DNA of 50,603 nt from a virus. Shown piece by piece: positions 23,923-33,673 of the stretch (the stretch's first letter is position 1; every line of letters starts with the position of its first letter). The DNA lies in IMG/VR virus record IMGVR_UViG_3300046002_006145, positions 1-50,603 of that record. One strand, given 5' to 3'. The notes beneath the pieces are model-generated. The model made no database searches and had not been told where the DNA came from. It was given only the letters and a program-made list of their open reading frames with translations. A program made the translations under genes and the position numbers.

Positions 23923-24570
23923 ATGAAAAATTACTTTATTTTTTTAGCTGCAATGCTATTCGTTTTATCATCTTGTACCAACAACGATGATTCAATATTC
24001 AAGTTGGATCCGAGTGCCACAATTAGTTTAAATCCAGCTCCTGTTTGGAAATCAACTAAGGCAAAAATGGCTTCCGGTTATTTAACACCACTTCAAGTGG
24101 TCAAACAAGTTGGCGACATCGAATTTTATAACTATAAAATTTATGGAAACGAAGCAGTCGGAAGAGGTTTTTCAGGACCACAACGAGATACAATAACACC
24201 TAAGTTGAAAATGTGGGGAACAGACATTATTGACCAAGAAGGAAAATATGTTCCTGATTTTATCGAAGCCGAAGATCTTGTTTTGCGCAGATACTTGAAG
24301 ATTAATATTGTCACCAAAGAAGTAACTCCAAGAATAATGCACCCAATAACAGGTGGTCCAATGGATATTTTAAATACTTACGAAAGGGAAACATCGGACA
24401 CAATAGGCTATATTCCAAACTCAATTATGAGAAGTGCCGAATCGAGAATTAAAGCGGCATACGAAGCCCAAGACAATGAAGCCGTTTACAATATTTTTAA
24501 CGATACGTTTGTCTTTTATCCGATAACCGGTAAAGAGTGGCTGGCCTTGAAAGCCCAAAACCTTCAATAA
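23923..24570 (+). CDS. Lone operator-controlled lipoprotein
   Basis: A 215-residue protein with a lipoprotein signal peptide: MKNYFIFLAAMLFVLSSC, lipobox LSSC with C18, then TNNDD, a hydrophilic start common in surface-exposed Bacteroidota lipoproteins. The mature part is soluble and has no recognised domain. It is the only plus-strand gene between the tail and lysis operons and has its own promoter, operator and bidirectional terminator, a typical moron layout. Superinfection exclusion or host-surface change are plausible roles, not shown by sequence. Confidence 0.82.
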   Translation: MKNYFIFLAAMLFVLSSCTNNDDSIFKLDPSATISLNPAPVWKSTKAKMASGYLTPLQVVKQVGDIEFYNYKIYGNEAVGRGFSGPQRDTITPKLKMWGTDIIDQEGKYVPDFIEAEDLVLRRYLKINIVTKEVTPRIMHPITGGPMDILNTYERETSDTIGYIPNSIMRSAESRIKAAYEAQDNEAVYNIFNDTFVFYPITGKEWLALKAQNLQ

Positions 24571-24574
24571 AATT

Positions 24575-24607
24575 AAAAAGAGCCTACAATTAAATAGGCT
24601 CTTTTTT
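24575..24607. terminator. Bidirectional terminator between lipoprotein and tail genes
   Basis: A twelve-base stem AAAAAGAGCCTA/TAGGCTCTTTTT with an eight-base loop and flanking A- and T-runs. It ends both the plus-strand lipoprotein transcript and the minus-strand tail transcript, whose last gene stops at 24611. Confidence 0.88.
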
Positions 24608-24610
24608 TTA

Positions 24611-27600
24611 TTAATTAACTCCTAAAATAGTATAATCAAAAGACCCAGCTATAATAGTGTTGCTACTATTCCTGACTTGAACCCTGAACGATGTTGTAGA
24701 TTTTGAAATAATTGAAGCTCTATATCCATCAACACTTGGCGTTAGAATTACCGTATATGTTGATACTCCTACAGAATGAATAACATCGTATATTCCAGTT
24801 GCCGTGTAAGTGGCATTACTTGCGCTTGACTTTGCGCCCCAACGATTTGTATGTGTTCCTGCACTCGATATACTTCCAGTTGCTAGAATACCAGGAATAT
24901 CGGTTGCCCCTTTTATCTTCAAACCATTTAATTTATCATAGAAAAGATATTGTGTAGTTGACCAAAAAGAAAAGAATCCGTCGCCACCAATTTCAGTTCT
25001 TGAAGGTGCAACCGATTGAACTTCAACGTAAGCGGCCGAAGTGTTTGACATACTTATCATTGCGGAATGGAATTTTGTAACGTTGAATGTTCCTTCTATA
25101 ATATATGTAATTGTGTAACTTCCTGCCGCTAGTGCTATTGTCTGGTTTCCACCTGGCGATAAAGTATATGAACCAACCCCCGAAATTTCAAACTTTTGAT
25201 TAATTGTATTTATTGTCACCCCTGAAGTGTCCGAAATCAAATATCCTAAAATACCACCTGCATAAATCTTTATCGATGTGGCAATAGGTATCGACAAAAC
25301 AGCCGAACGAACAATAGTAACCGGAACTACCAAAGGAATGTCACTGTAACTATTGTAAACTGTTCCAGCGTATATAGTTGTTACCCTATAATCTGTCGCT
25401 TCACGGATCCAACCGCCAGCAATAAGCGTGGCAAGCGGTGTTATAGCTTGTGTCGTAATTCTTATGCGTTCGTAAAGTCCTTCGAATCCAGTTATTGCAC
25501 CTGCAACAACTTTGAAAAGTCCAACGGTTAAGTTTCCGAGTTTATCCCAAAGTAGTGAGCCTTTTGCCCTATGTCCTGAACCGTCTTTTCTATCGATAAC
25601 GGCAACAGCCGTTGGTGTAGTTGCAGAAGCTAAAGCATCGGCATAAGTACCACCACCAAAAAGCACTACGTTGTCAGTTGCTAGTCCAGAAAGTCCACCT
25701 GTTACGTTTCCTGCAACGTCTTTAACCTGAATTAAAGTAGTACTTAAAAGACCACCTTCAATTGATGTATTGGCCTGCATTGCAGCCTTCAAATAATCAG
25801 TCAATGCTATATTGGCATCAACGTCCTCTGGTGCTGCTGTCCAATCTGTTACTTTATTACCTTTTTCGACCTTGATTAATTTCAAAAATCCGTGATAAGC
25901 ATAAGCCCCAGCATTTGAACAAACAATTCTTAAATTATCAAGCGTTGCAGGAAGCGTGATAGTTGCTGACTTGTATGTATAACTATTTTCGTTAACAGGA
26001 ATGTATAGCAAATTTGTTCCAGACGTTCCGGTACCTGTATTTTTTACCAAAAACGACCAGCTTTCTGTTCCACCAGTTGCGTATTTTCCGAAAAAAGAAA
26101 GTGAAATCGTTTCGCCAGCAACAAACATTGAAAGCGGAATTTCAAGAGTGCTTGAAAACTCCTTTTCGGCCTCACTTTCTGTTATATAATTCCTTCCACC
26201 TATCTGAATATTATTTACAGAATTACTGATTGCTGTTTGAATTGTTTCGCCCGAACTGAATTTGAAGTTCCCTTTAAATTCGCCAGCATCCAAATCGAAA
26301 TAAGTATTTCCATCGGCTGACTGGATCCTTCCCGTTTTAATAAAGCGACCATTTACCGTTGTGAATCCATACATCAAAGCTAAAGCCCTTGTATTATTTG
26401 CATCGACTGAATTCAGAATTCCGATAAGAAAATGGTAATAGGCACCATCGCTTTCAACACTTATTTTATCCGTGGAAAACAGGATTGAACCGCCAGAACC
26501 TGAACGGGAACACTTGGCATATACATATCTTGCTGTGTCTGTTGTTATTACCACATCACCGCCCGTGATAGTCCATACAATTGGATTATCGCCTGAATCT
26601 AGTATCGAATAATGTACTAAGCTTCCACCAGAATAGACAACACGGTTTTTGTTAGCCGCATAGTTTGGCTGAAATATTATCGCTTCAAGTCCAAACTGCA
26701 TTGATTTTGCTCCAACGGAAAGCATATTGGTTTCAATAGAAAGCGGTTTGATTTTATCAGTGTAGTAATCGCCTTCAACATCGAAGATCATATTCAAAAC
26801 CTCTTGTGAATCCTTCCAGTTTCGTCTTGCCTTAGCTGGATCATTCAGGTCGTTTATCTTGATAACCTTGTCAATAGTATTCATTCCAGAAATAACACGG
26901 TTAATCGTTGACACGGTAACTGATAAATCGGCAATAGTTAACTGGTAGGCATAATCGAGCATCAAATCACGAGTAAAACCTTTTACTCTGATAGTTTTGT
27001 CCACTTCCAAATCTGTGTCTTTAATTGGGATGAAATCGCCCACCCATACGATGTTTGAAAGTGCGTCTGCTCCAACTTGTGTTTTAAGATAGTTGCTATC
27101 AATCGTCAATCCATATTGAACCAAAGGCTGGCTATATTTTGCCAAATATGCAGCACCTTTCACGGCCAATTCTGCTTCGGCAGTATCGATGTATGACTGT
27201 GGCATATAAATGTCTGAAATTATATACTCGTCACCAACTTGGAACTGAAACGCTGCCGTGGTTGTTGATGGGAAAACATAATCGTTTTGGTCCGTCTGGC
27301 TTATGATTGTGAACTTCTTTGTAGCGTGTACGTAAGCTGTCACCTCAAATTCATATCCGGCAAGGTTTCCGGTATTGAAATGGATTTTGGCACTTGTTCC
27401 ATCCATCAAATATTTCGTTGTGCCATCGACGTTTTTTTCGTTCAAATCGAAATCCATTGAGCTGTCAATAAACTCAAAAACAGTTGCACCCAAAGACGAA
27501 ATAATACCTGTTCGGTGTGGGTAAATATCGTCGAAATCCCTTGTGCTTTCCCATATTCCATAAGTAGCAATGGCACCAGCATCTTCAATAAAGCTTTGCG

Positions 27601-28372
27601 ACTTTGATTTAGTGGCCAAGCAAAGTTTTGAAGCACGGTATTTTGGTGTGATGATATTCTTTGAACCACCGAAGCAATTTAACCTGGTAATGATGTTGGA
27701 AGAAGAAAGTTTCTCACGTGTCAATTCGTAGATTCCTTTTCCTTTGCCGTATTCGAAAGTATGGCCAAAACTGTTTCCAATAGTGCCAACATTTATGGTT
27801 CTGTTTCCTGATCCATCAATTGCAATCTTAAACTCCGTTCCAAAGCTATCTTCACCGCATAAAGATTGAAGCACGGTTAAACAATTGTCGGAATCGTTGA
27901 AGCTTAACGTCAATGTTTTCGTTCCTGCCGGATAAGTACCAACCGCCCATTTTCCTGCTCCAAAAACACGGTTCGCATTGGCCACAAGAACATCGAGAAA
28001 CAACTTTATATCACCAGTAATGGAATCGCCACTAATATCTTGAATATCGTTGCTGGTGGTGTCAATATTCACGTTGAAGGCAGCACGTAATAAGTCATAT
28101 TGAACCCCTTCAAACTGCATATCATACTGAAAATTGTTTTCAGAAATTTTCCTTTCACGTGCTGGTGTGTTCAGGGTATAGTCACGGCCAATGACTGTGA
28201 TCTTATCGCCAAGTAAGAAATTCATTTTCTTTGCCGACTGAACAGATATATCAATGACATCAGCACCCAATAACTCGACTGTTTGCAAAGCCTTTGTGAC
28301 AGCACTTACATTTTCCTTTGAATTTAGTTTTAAAGTAGATCCGTTTCTGTGGGTAATTATAATTTGTTCCAT
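24611..28372 (-). CDS. Large tail-tip/central fibre protein
   Basis: A 1253-residue protein. The first about 450 residues (EQIIITHRNGSTLKLNSKENVSAVTKALQTVELLGADVIDIS and ARERKISENNFQYDMQFEGVQYDLLRAAFNVN) resemble Bacteroidota phage tail proteins in the position of the Tal or gp27-like hub. The remainder is beta-rich, with a long serine-, threonine- and glycine-rich fibre part and a C-terminal beta domain (SYTVILTPSVDGYRASIISKS-type). No peptidase motif is evident. It follows the Dit-like gene with a 16-base overlap, so it probably forms the tail tip and contacts the host. Confidence 0.8.
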   Translation of the reverse strand: MEQIIITHRNGSTLKLNSKENVSAVTKALQTVELLGADVIDISVQSAKKMNFLLGDKITVIGRDYTLNTPARERKISENNFQYDMQFEGVQYDLLRAAFNVNIDTTSNDIQDISGDSITGDIKLFLDVLVANANRVFGAGKWAVGTYPAGTKTLTLSFNDSDNCLTVLQSLCGEDSFGTEFKIAIDGSGNRTINVGTIGNSFGHTFEYGKGKGIYELTREKLSSSNIITRLNCFGGSKNIITPKYRASKLCLATKSKSQSFIEDAGAIATYGIWESTRDFDDIYPHRTGIISSLGATVFEFIDSSMDFDLNEKNVDGTTKYLMDGTSAKIHFNTGNLAGYEFEVTAYVHATKKFTIISQTDQNDYVFPSTTTAAFQFQVGDEYIISDIYMPQSYIDTAEAELAVKGAAYLAKYSQPLVQYGLTIDSNYLKTQVGADALSNIVWVGDFIPIKDTDLEVDKTIRVKGFTRDLMLDYAYQLTIADLSVTVSTINRVISGMNTIDKVIKINDLNDPAKARRNWKDSQEVLNMIFDVEGDYYTDKIKPLSIETNMLSVGAKSMQFGLEAIIFQPNYAANKNRVVYSGGSLVHYSILDSGDNPIVWTITGGDVVITTDTARYVYAKCSRSGSGGSILFSTDKISVESDGAYYHFLIGILNSVDANNTRALALMYGFTTVNGRFIKTGRIQSADGNTYFDLDAGEFKGNFKFSSGETIQTAISNSVNNIQIGGRNYITESEAEKEFSSTLEIPLSMFVAGETISLSFFGKYATGGTESWSFLVKNTGTGTSGTNLLYIPVNENSYTYKSATITLPATLDNLRIVCSNAGAYAYHGFLKLIKVEKGNKVTDWTAAPEDVDANIALTDYLKAAMQANTSIEGGLLSTTLIQVKDVAGNVTGGLSGLATDNVVLFGGGTYADALASATTPTAVAVIDRKDGSGHRAKGSLLWDKLGNLTVGLFKVVAGAITGFEGLYERIRITTQAITPLATLIAGGWIREATDYRVTTIYAGTVYNSYSDIPLVVPVTIVRSAVLSIPIATSIKIYAGGILGYLISDTSGVTINTINQKFEISGVGSYTLSPGGNQTIALAAGSYTITYIIEGTFNVTKFHSAMISMSNTSAAYVEVQSVAPSRTEIGGDGFFSFWSTTQYLFYDKLNGLKIKGATDIPGILATGSISSAGTHTNRWGAKSSASNATYTATGIYDVIHSVGVSTYTVILTPSVDGYRASIISKSTTSFRVQVRNSSNTIIAGSFDYTILGVN

Positions 28373-29022
28373 ACGACAACGCCTGTAGTGGTTAATGATG
28401 TGATTTCGTCAATGTTTCCGGTAACTACGATGTAATAAGTGCCGTTGTTGGTGTAATCGTGCGTAATCGTTTGGGCTGTTCCGCTTGCATCGTAGGTATG
28501 TGAACCGTCACCCCAATAAATGTTAAGCAGTTTGGCACTTGTAAAAGTCACGCTTACGGTTTTGTTGGCATCGGCAGTTCGTGTATATTTCAAAACCTTT
28601 TTAATCGGTTCCGGCTCACTAAATTTTAGCTTGAAAGTACCTACCATTGAGTTTGAATTCCACTTCTTTGAAACATCAACACTATCGGTCAAATAGATTT
28701 CGAATACAAGTGGTTTTGGTGTGGTTTCGTTATCGATATAAACTTCTAGCCTTCTTGTTCCTGTCTTATCGAATAAAGCCAAAAACGTGTTGCATTTTGC
28801 CACGAATTCAGTTTGGCTGTCTGCCTTAATGAAGCAGTCAAGTTCAATCTCACGTGCTTCGTATAGTCGCTTGGTAAGATCCACAACCGAGCCGTTATAA
28901 TCAGCCCAGTCAACTGTTGGACTGTCTTTCGGTTTTGGTCGGCTCAAAAGCCCATCAGAGGACGAAATGTAAACGTTGTAATCTCGTAAATCAATATCGT
29001 CTATTTTGTATATCACTTCCAT
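28357..29022 (-). CDS. Distal-tail-like protein with C-terminal PKD-like domain
   Basis: A 221-residue protein. The N-terminal about 140 residues fit a Dit-type hub: short beta-rich segments with DLTKRLYEAREIELDCFIKA and FEIYLTDSVDVSKKWNSNSMVGTFKLKFSEPEP. The C-terminus (IYWGDGSHTYDASGT...THDYTNNGTYYIVVTGN) has the W-G-D-G...H-x-Y pattern of PKD domains, an unusual addition that may bind surface polysaccharide or protein. It is encoded between the tape measure side and the tail-tip gene, the normal Dit position. Confidence 0.75.
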   Translation of the reverse strand: MEVIYKIDDIDLRDYNVYISSSDGLLSRPKPKDSPTVDWADYNGSVVDLTKRLYEAREIELDCFIKADSQTEFVAKCNTFLALFDKTGTRRLEVYIDNETTPKPLVFEIYLTDSVDVSKKWNSNSMVGTFKLKFSEPEPIKKVLKYTRTADANKTVSVTFTSAKLLNIYWGDGSHTYDASGTAQTITHDYTNNGTYYIVVTGNIDEITSLTTTGVVVWNKL

Positions 29023-29024
29023 AA

Positions 29025-29534
29025 TTAGTATGTTTTTTTGTTCTTTTCAATGATTTTAATAACCGAGGTTTCATTAGTAGATTCCGTGATTTGGCCACCG
29101 TATCTGTTAATGTAAACCTTAGCATTATCGTAGGTAAAAATGTGAACCTTGGCATTGTCAAAAACGTCAATCATAACGAATGAATTTCCTTTTGCCATAA
29201 CAGTAACTTCCGATTCATTCTTTATAAATATCTCACAAACATCGAAGTTTTCTGCCTTAACTGTACCGGAACATTTACCCAAAGCAATTGTTTTCGGCTC
29301 ACTTATAACCCTCAGTGTTTCATCCAAATGGATGCCGTGAGATTCCATTTTGCCCTTGAAGTTTTTACGGATAAAATCGTTTGTCGGGAAGTCATTCGAC
29401 AAACAGAAATCAATCCCTTTTACGTACATTTCTAGCATATTGTCTATGTCCGTTTCGTTCTTTAACTCCAAGTGCCAGTTTTCGCAAATGCCGTGTATCT
29501 TTGCCATCTTGGCCAGTTCGCTATTTAGTTTCAT
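29025..29534 (-). CDS. Conserved tail-region protein
   Basis: A 169-residue protein beginning MKLNSELAKMAKIHGICENWHLELK. The N-terminal half is helical with an ICENWHLEL motif that I recognise from Bacteroidota phage tail clusters without a function. The C-terminal half is a repetitive beta-stack (IFIKNESEVTVMAKGNSFVMIDVFDNAKVHIFTYDNAKVY), possibly a beta-helix-like turn structure. ATG at 29534 is chosen; an upstream TTG at 29552 would overlap the tape measure stop. Position between tape measure and Dit suggests a tail-tip component. Confidence 0.68.
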   Translation of the reverse strand: MKLNSELAKMAKIHGICENWHLELKNETDIDNMLEMYVKGIDFCLSNDFPTNDFIRKNFKGKMESHGIHLDETLRVISEPKTIALGKCSGTVKAENFDVCEIFIKNESEVTVMAKGNSFVMIDVFDNAKVHIFTYDNAKVYINRYGGQITESTNETSVIKIIEKNKKTY

Positions 29535-29545
29535 AAGCTTAAATT

Positions 29546-32500
29546 TTACCAAAGTCCGTGAGCACGCCCACCGTTTACAAGGGTGTTCATTGCCGTTAAT
29601 ATTCCGTTTAAATTGTCCGTGTTTACCACTATCTGATTCAGGGCTAAAAGCTGACTTCTAAGCACTGATATAGATTCAATTTGGTTAATACGCATAGCGT
29701 TCATTTGCCCTGAAATCACCCCAGCCGTGTCTTCCGAAACGCTTTTAATCGAACCACTAAGAGCTTTCTTATTGTCGTTTGCTCCTGAAACATCACCAGT
29801 AATATATTTCTTGATGTCGTCTGGAAGGGCTTCGAGTGCAGAACTTAATCCTGGTCCGACTGCCGAAAGTTCATTTCCCATCTGTACGGCTGAATTCATA
29901 ACAGCATCAAAACCAAGGAAGTTTCCTTCGCTATCAACCCATTGCGCCATATACTTGTTTATGATATTTCCAACTGGTTCTTCGACAAGTTTTTGGATCA
30001 ACATTTTACGCATCACATCGCCAACAATGTCGTTTACCTTATCACCCCAAGCAGCTGCAGCATCTTCACCTGCAGAAAAAGCGTCAATTATAGCACTTCC
30101 CAAATCATTGGCAGCCGATGAAACATCCATTCCAAGAATATCTTCACGCATTTTAGCAATCTTGTCCTCAATAGCATTAATGTTATCCTGAATGTTATTC
30201 TGGTATTCCTGTACTTTTCCGCTATCAGTTTTTTTCTTGTCATTTTCTGCTTTGGCTAATGCGGCATATTCTGCTTGTTGTTTTTTAAGATTGTCTATCG
30301 TAGCTTTTTGGCTTGAATAACGTCCACTACCCAAGGCTTTGTCTATTGCACGCTCTAATTTTTCATAAGATACTTTCAAGGCATCAACTTCGGCTTTATG
30401 TTTCCTTATAGACTTTTCAAGCTTCCTATCTTTCGCTCCTGCAATCAGGTCAATTGCGCTCACTATATATTCCACCGAACCTTTAATAATATCAACTGGA
30501 TTACCTTCTGCAAGCCCTTTCATTACGGTAGCAGTACCGTTCATCATTCCTTTGATATCTCCAAGAACCTGTTTATCTTGTTCCGTAGTTTTAACACCGA
30601 GTTTATCAAGAGATCCTACAACTTGATCAAATACCTGTCCTACTGCGTCAATTGCGGCAGACGCATCACTCATCACTTCTTTAAAATTTACCGACGACTG
30701 GTCTGTCTTATATTTTTTTAATGCTTCAGAAAGGGCAAGAAAAGGATTTCGCTGTTCGATGATATTTGTAATATCATTTATTTTTTGACGTAAAGTTTCA
30801 AGGTCTTTTGGGTCAAGATTCATATTACTGAACTCACCTTCAACTTTATCCTTCAGTTTGATTAACTCACGTGTTGTAACGTTGTCAAGATTCCCAAATA
30901 GTTTTGACCAGTCAGGTGACTTCATTAACTCGTCAACTGAAAGTGCAGAACTATCTTTTGAGAATTGTTTTTTTCGTTCGTCAAGTGATTGCTGAATTTG
31001 GGCTTTTTCGGCATCTGTTTTAGCATTTAACAAACCACTTTGAAGCCTTTCAATATCCCTGTTATAATCAGTTTCAAGATCAAACATTTTCTGTTTCATA
31101 TCCTGAAACTTCGCAAGCAGCTCGTCTAGCTTTTCTTTTTCAGCTTGTGTATCGACAAGCTCAACGGCTTTTTTATCGGCATTCGCTTTGCTTACTGCTG
31201 TTGCACGTAACGACTTGAAGCTTGACAGATCAGGATTTTTAACACCAGCTTTTTTGGCTTTTTTAATGAATTCCTTTTCCTCGTCGTCAATGCCTTTCAT
31301 CGTTTGCTTCAAGTCGAAGTCAATCAACTCTTTTTTAGCATCAATCCTTTGTTGTGTAAGTTCCTTTTCTTTGGTGAAAGACAAATCAGTTTGTTTCAAT
31401 TCATCGTCGTACAACCTGATTTTGGTTTCAATGCCGTCACGAATAAGCGATTGTTCCTCGGAAATTGCTTTTTTCTGGGCATCAAGTTTATCTTTGTCGA
31501 AGTCTTTGTTGTCTTTTACCGAAGTATCACCTTTTGTTTTTTTACCAAGTATTTTATTTGATTCGGCTTCACCTTGTGCTATTTGATTCAGTAACTTTTT
31601 ACGCTCATTATTATAGTTTTTTGCTTGTGGGTCTAGCTTTTTAAGTGCGTCTTGTGCGATCTTTACCTGGTCTTGCCAATAATCTGCATTTTTGACAATA
31701 GGTGATTTTGGGTCTGGTGCTTTATCACCGCCCGTGGCTTTATTGATTTCCTCTTTCAGCTTTTTCTGCAAATCCTTTTCGGCATCAAGAACGGCTTTAT
31801 TGTTTTTAGCATTCAGTTCGACTGACTTCATCGCACCCAATGCAGGGTTCCCAACTGCTGTTGAAATGGCAATATTCGCTTTATCAATCCAGTCAAGGTT
31901 TTCAGTGCCTCTTGATGCTTTATTTATTCTGTCGTCACTTGCCGAAAGTTCTTTTTCAAGGTTTTGGATTTTTATTTTCTTGCTTAATGCTTCAATATAT
32001 CCGTTTATAGCAATAGTTCCTTCTTTGGTTTTTATGTTATCAAGTGTAAGCCCGTTTAAGTGTTCTGGGCTTAATGCGATTAATTCTTTTAATTTTTGGT
32101 TACGGAATTCACGGCTGTTACCTTCGTCGTTTATTAATGAAATTAAAGTCGATGATTTGCTTTTTTCCTCGTCAATTTTCTTGTTCGATTCGTCCATTGC
32201 ATCATTATAACGCTTTGTTGCTTTTTCGGCTTCAGTTTGAGCAGAAGTAACTTGGTATATTACCACTGCAAGCCCAACCAAAGCCGTAATAGCCAAAACA
32301 TAAGGGTTGGAAAGCATAGAGTTGTTAAGTGCAAGTTGAGCTGCTGTAAGACGGCTTTTTGCCACTGCTGCAACACCTTCGGCAGTGGTAAGTGTAATCG
32401 TCGAACCAGTATTTCCAATATTGGCAAGAATTTGTTGATAGGCTATTTCAGCTTGTAGTGCGCTTACTGCATTTGCAACTATAACAGCCGCTTTGTAAGT

Positions 32501-33373
32501 TCCATAAGTAGCTGCCAAAGCAAATAACACTTTACCAACGGTTTCGTAGTTTTCAACTAAGCCTGTAAGTCCTGAGATACCACTTGAAATAACACCATCG
32601 TTACTTTCACCAATAGTATTAAGCATCCTGTCAAAAGCATCGCTTAAATTGCTTATTTGGCCTGTGATTGTTTTTGATTGTTTTTCCATTAAGTTGAAAA
32701 ACATTCCACCTTCATCGGTCAGGTTTTGAATGACTTTTTGAACCTCTGGAAATCCAATTTTACCATTTTCAACCATTTTTGAAATCTCGCTGTCGGTAAC
32801 TCCCATCACTTTTGCAAGCTCACTAATCATTGGAATACCAGCTTCAGAGAATTGTCGTAAATCGTCGCCCATAAGTTTTCCTTTGGCTTTCACTTGCCCG
32901 TAAACTGTCACAAGCCTTCCAAGTGGAACCGAAACACCAGCCGAGATATTACCCAAACGAATAACAGTATCGTTCACCTCTTCGGCAGCAACCTGATAGG
33001 CAAGCAATTGTTTTGCTCCTTGTGCAACTTCGGTAAGCGTAAAAGGTGTTTTGGCAGCCGTGTCAACAATCTGAGCCATTAACTGGTCGGCCTTTTCCTT
33101 ACTTCCAAGCATAGTTGTAAAAGCAACGTCAAGCTGCTGGAATTCGCCTCTTACGGTAAGTAATTTGTTTCCCAGCATTCCTAAAAATGCCGTGCCACCA
33201 ATGGCAGCCAAGGCAGTTCCAACACCACCAAAACTGTTTTCCATATTCTTGCCTTCATTGACGAAAGTATCTGAAACGCCCTTTATTCGTCTTTCGGCTT
33301 CCAAGGCTGTTTGCTGAAGTCTGGTGTTGTTCAAGTAAAAATCAAACTCTAATGATCCGTTGTCTGTGTTCAT
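29546..33373 (-). CDS. Tape measure protein
   Basis: A 1275-residue tail-length protein. Residues about 60-240 carry the tape-measure domain (FTTMLGSKEKADQLMAQIVDTAAKTPFTLTEVAQGAKQLLAYQV and GKLMGDDLRQFSEAGIPMISELAKVMGV). Two hydrophobic segments (about 283-310 and 355-374) and very long coiled-coil stretches follow. Its length predicts a tail of very roughly 190 nm under the usual 1.5 angstrom per residue rule. It directly follows the tail-assembly chaperone pair, the conserved order. Confidence 0.95.
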   Translation of the reverse strand: MNTDNGSLEFDFYLNNTRLQQTALEAERRIKGVSDTFVNEGKNMENSFGGVGTALAAIGGTAFLGMLGNKLLTVRGEFQQLDVAFTTMLGSKEKADQLMAQIVDTAAKTPFTLTEVAQGAKQLLAYQVAAEEVNDTVIRLGNISAGVSVPLGRLVTVYGQVKAKGKLMGDDLRQFSEAGIPMISELAKVMGVTDSEISKMVENGKIGFPEVQKVIQNLTDEGGMFFNLMEKQSKTITGQISNLSDAFDRMLNTIGESNDGVISSGISGLTGLVENYETVGKVLFALAATYGTYKAAVIVANAVSALQAEIAYQQILANIGNTGSTITLTTAEGVAAVAKSRLTAAQLALNNSMLSNPYVLAITALVGLAVVIYQVTSAQTEAEKATKRYNDAMDESNKKIDEEKSKSSTLISLINDEGNSREFRNQKLKELIALSPEHLNGLTLDNIKTKEGTIAINGYIEALSKKIKIQNLEKELSASDDRINKASRGTENLDWIDKANIAISTAVGNPALGAMKSVELNAKNNKAVLDAEKDLQKKLKEEINKATGGDKAPDPKSPIVKNADYWQDQVKIAQDALKKLDPQAKNYNNERKKLLNQIAQGEAESNKILGKKTKGDTSVKDNKDFDKDKLDAQKKAISEEQSLIRDGIETKIRLYDDELKQTDLSFTKEKELTQQRIDAKKELIDFDLKQTMKGIDDEEKEFIKKAKKAGVKNPDLSSFKSLRATAVSKANADKKAVELVDTQAEKEKLDELLAKFQDMKQKMFDLETDYNRDIERLQSGLLNAKTDAEKAQIQQSLDERKKQFSKDSSALSVDELMKSPDWSKLFGNLDNVTTRELIKLKDKVEGEFSNMNLDPKDLETLRQKINDITNIIEQRNPFLALSEALKKYKTDQSSVNFKEVMSDASAAIDAVGQVFDQVVGSLDKLGVKTTEQDKQVLGDIKGMMNGTATVMKGLAEGNPVDIIKGSVEYIVSAIDLIAGAKDRKLEKSIRKHKAEVDALKVSYEKLERAIDKALGSGRYSSQKATIDNLKKQQAEYAALAKAENDKKKTDSGKVQEYQNNIQDNINAIEDKIAKMREDILGMDVSSAANDLGSAIIDAFSAGEDAAAAWGDKVNDIVGDVMRKMLIQKLVEEPVGNIINKYMAQWVDSEGNFLGFDAVMNSAVQMGNELSAVGPGLSSALEALPDDIKKYITGDVSGANDNKKALSGSIKSVSEDTAGVISGQMNAMRINQIESISVLRSQLLALNQIVVNTDNLNGILTAMNTLVNGGRAHGLW

Positions 33374-33376
33374 CTT

Positions 33377-33673
33377 TTATCCCATTGTGTTAATAAAGCT
33401 CATTATGCTGCCTGCGTTTTCCTTGTTAAGTTTCAGCTTTTCGTCTTTGTCTTTTCCTTCGTGGTCGTATGAAGGTAAATCGGACATAATACGCTGTACA
33501 ATCGCCCAAGGGATGCCGTTGTGTAGATAGTGCCAAGTCCAGCCGAAGTGGGCGCAAATCGAACCTCTACGACCGTATGGACTGTTTAATCCACGTTGTT
33601 TTCCTCTACTCGAATCGGCATCGTCGTCCTGCTGGCTGACATTAATCGAATAGAGTTTGTAAAATCCCCCAAA
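33377..33673 (-). CDS. Tail-assembly chaperone, -1 frameshift extension (gpT-like)
   Basis: A reading frame in the -1 phase of the chaperone gene is open from about 65 codons before that gene's stop to TAA at 33377, four bases before the tape measure ATG. It contains no ATG, GTG or TTG until a late internal methionine, so it cannot be expressed alone. Its product (SSRGKQRGLNSPYGRRGSI then CAHFGWTWHYLHNGIPWAIVQRIM) looks like a real protein. A heptamer T-TTG-GGG in the zero frame at 33673-33667 fits the X-XXY-YYZ slippery rule, giving a fusion of about 258 residues like lambda gpGT. The exact slip site is inferred. Confidence 0.7.
   Translation of the reverse strand, partial: FGGFYKLYSINVSQQDDDADSSRGKQRGLNSPYGRRGSICAHFGWTWHYLHNGIPWAIVQRIMSDLPSYDHEGKDKDEKLKLNKENAGSIMSFINTMG

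Noticed and set aside
29535-29552. Upstream TTG start for the gene at 29025
   Set aside because: It would overlap the tape measure stop and lies before a good ATG at 29534.
31692-32210. Long plus-strand open frame opposite the tape measure gene
   Set aside because: It is antisense to a well-supported gene, has low-complexity Ser/Phe/Leu composition and no start context or homology.
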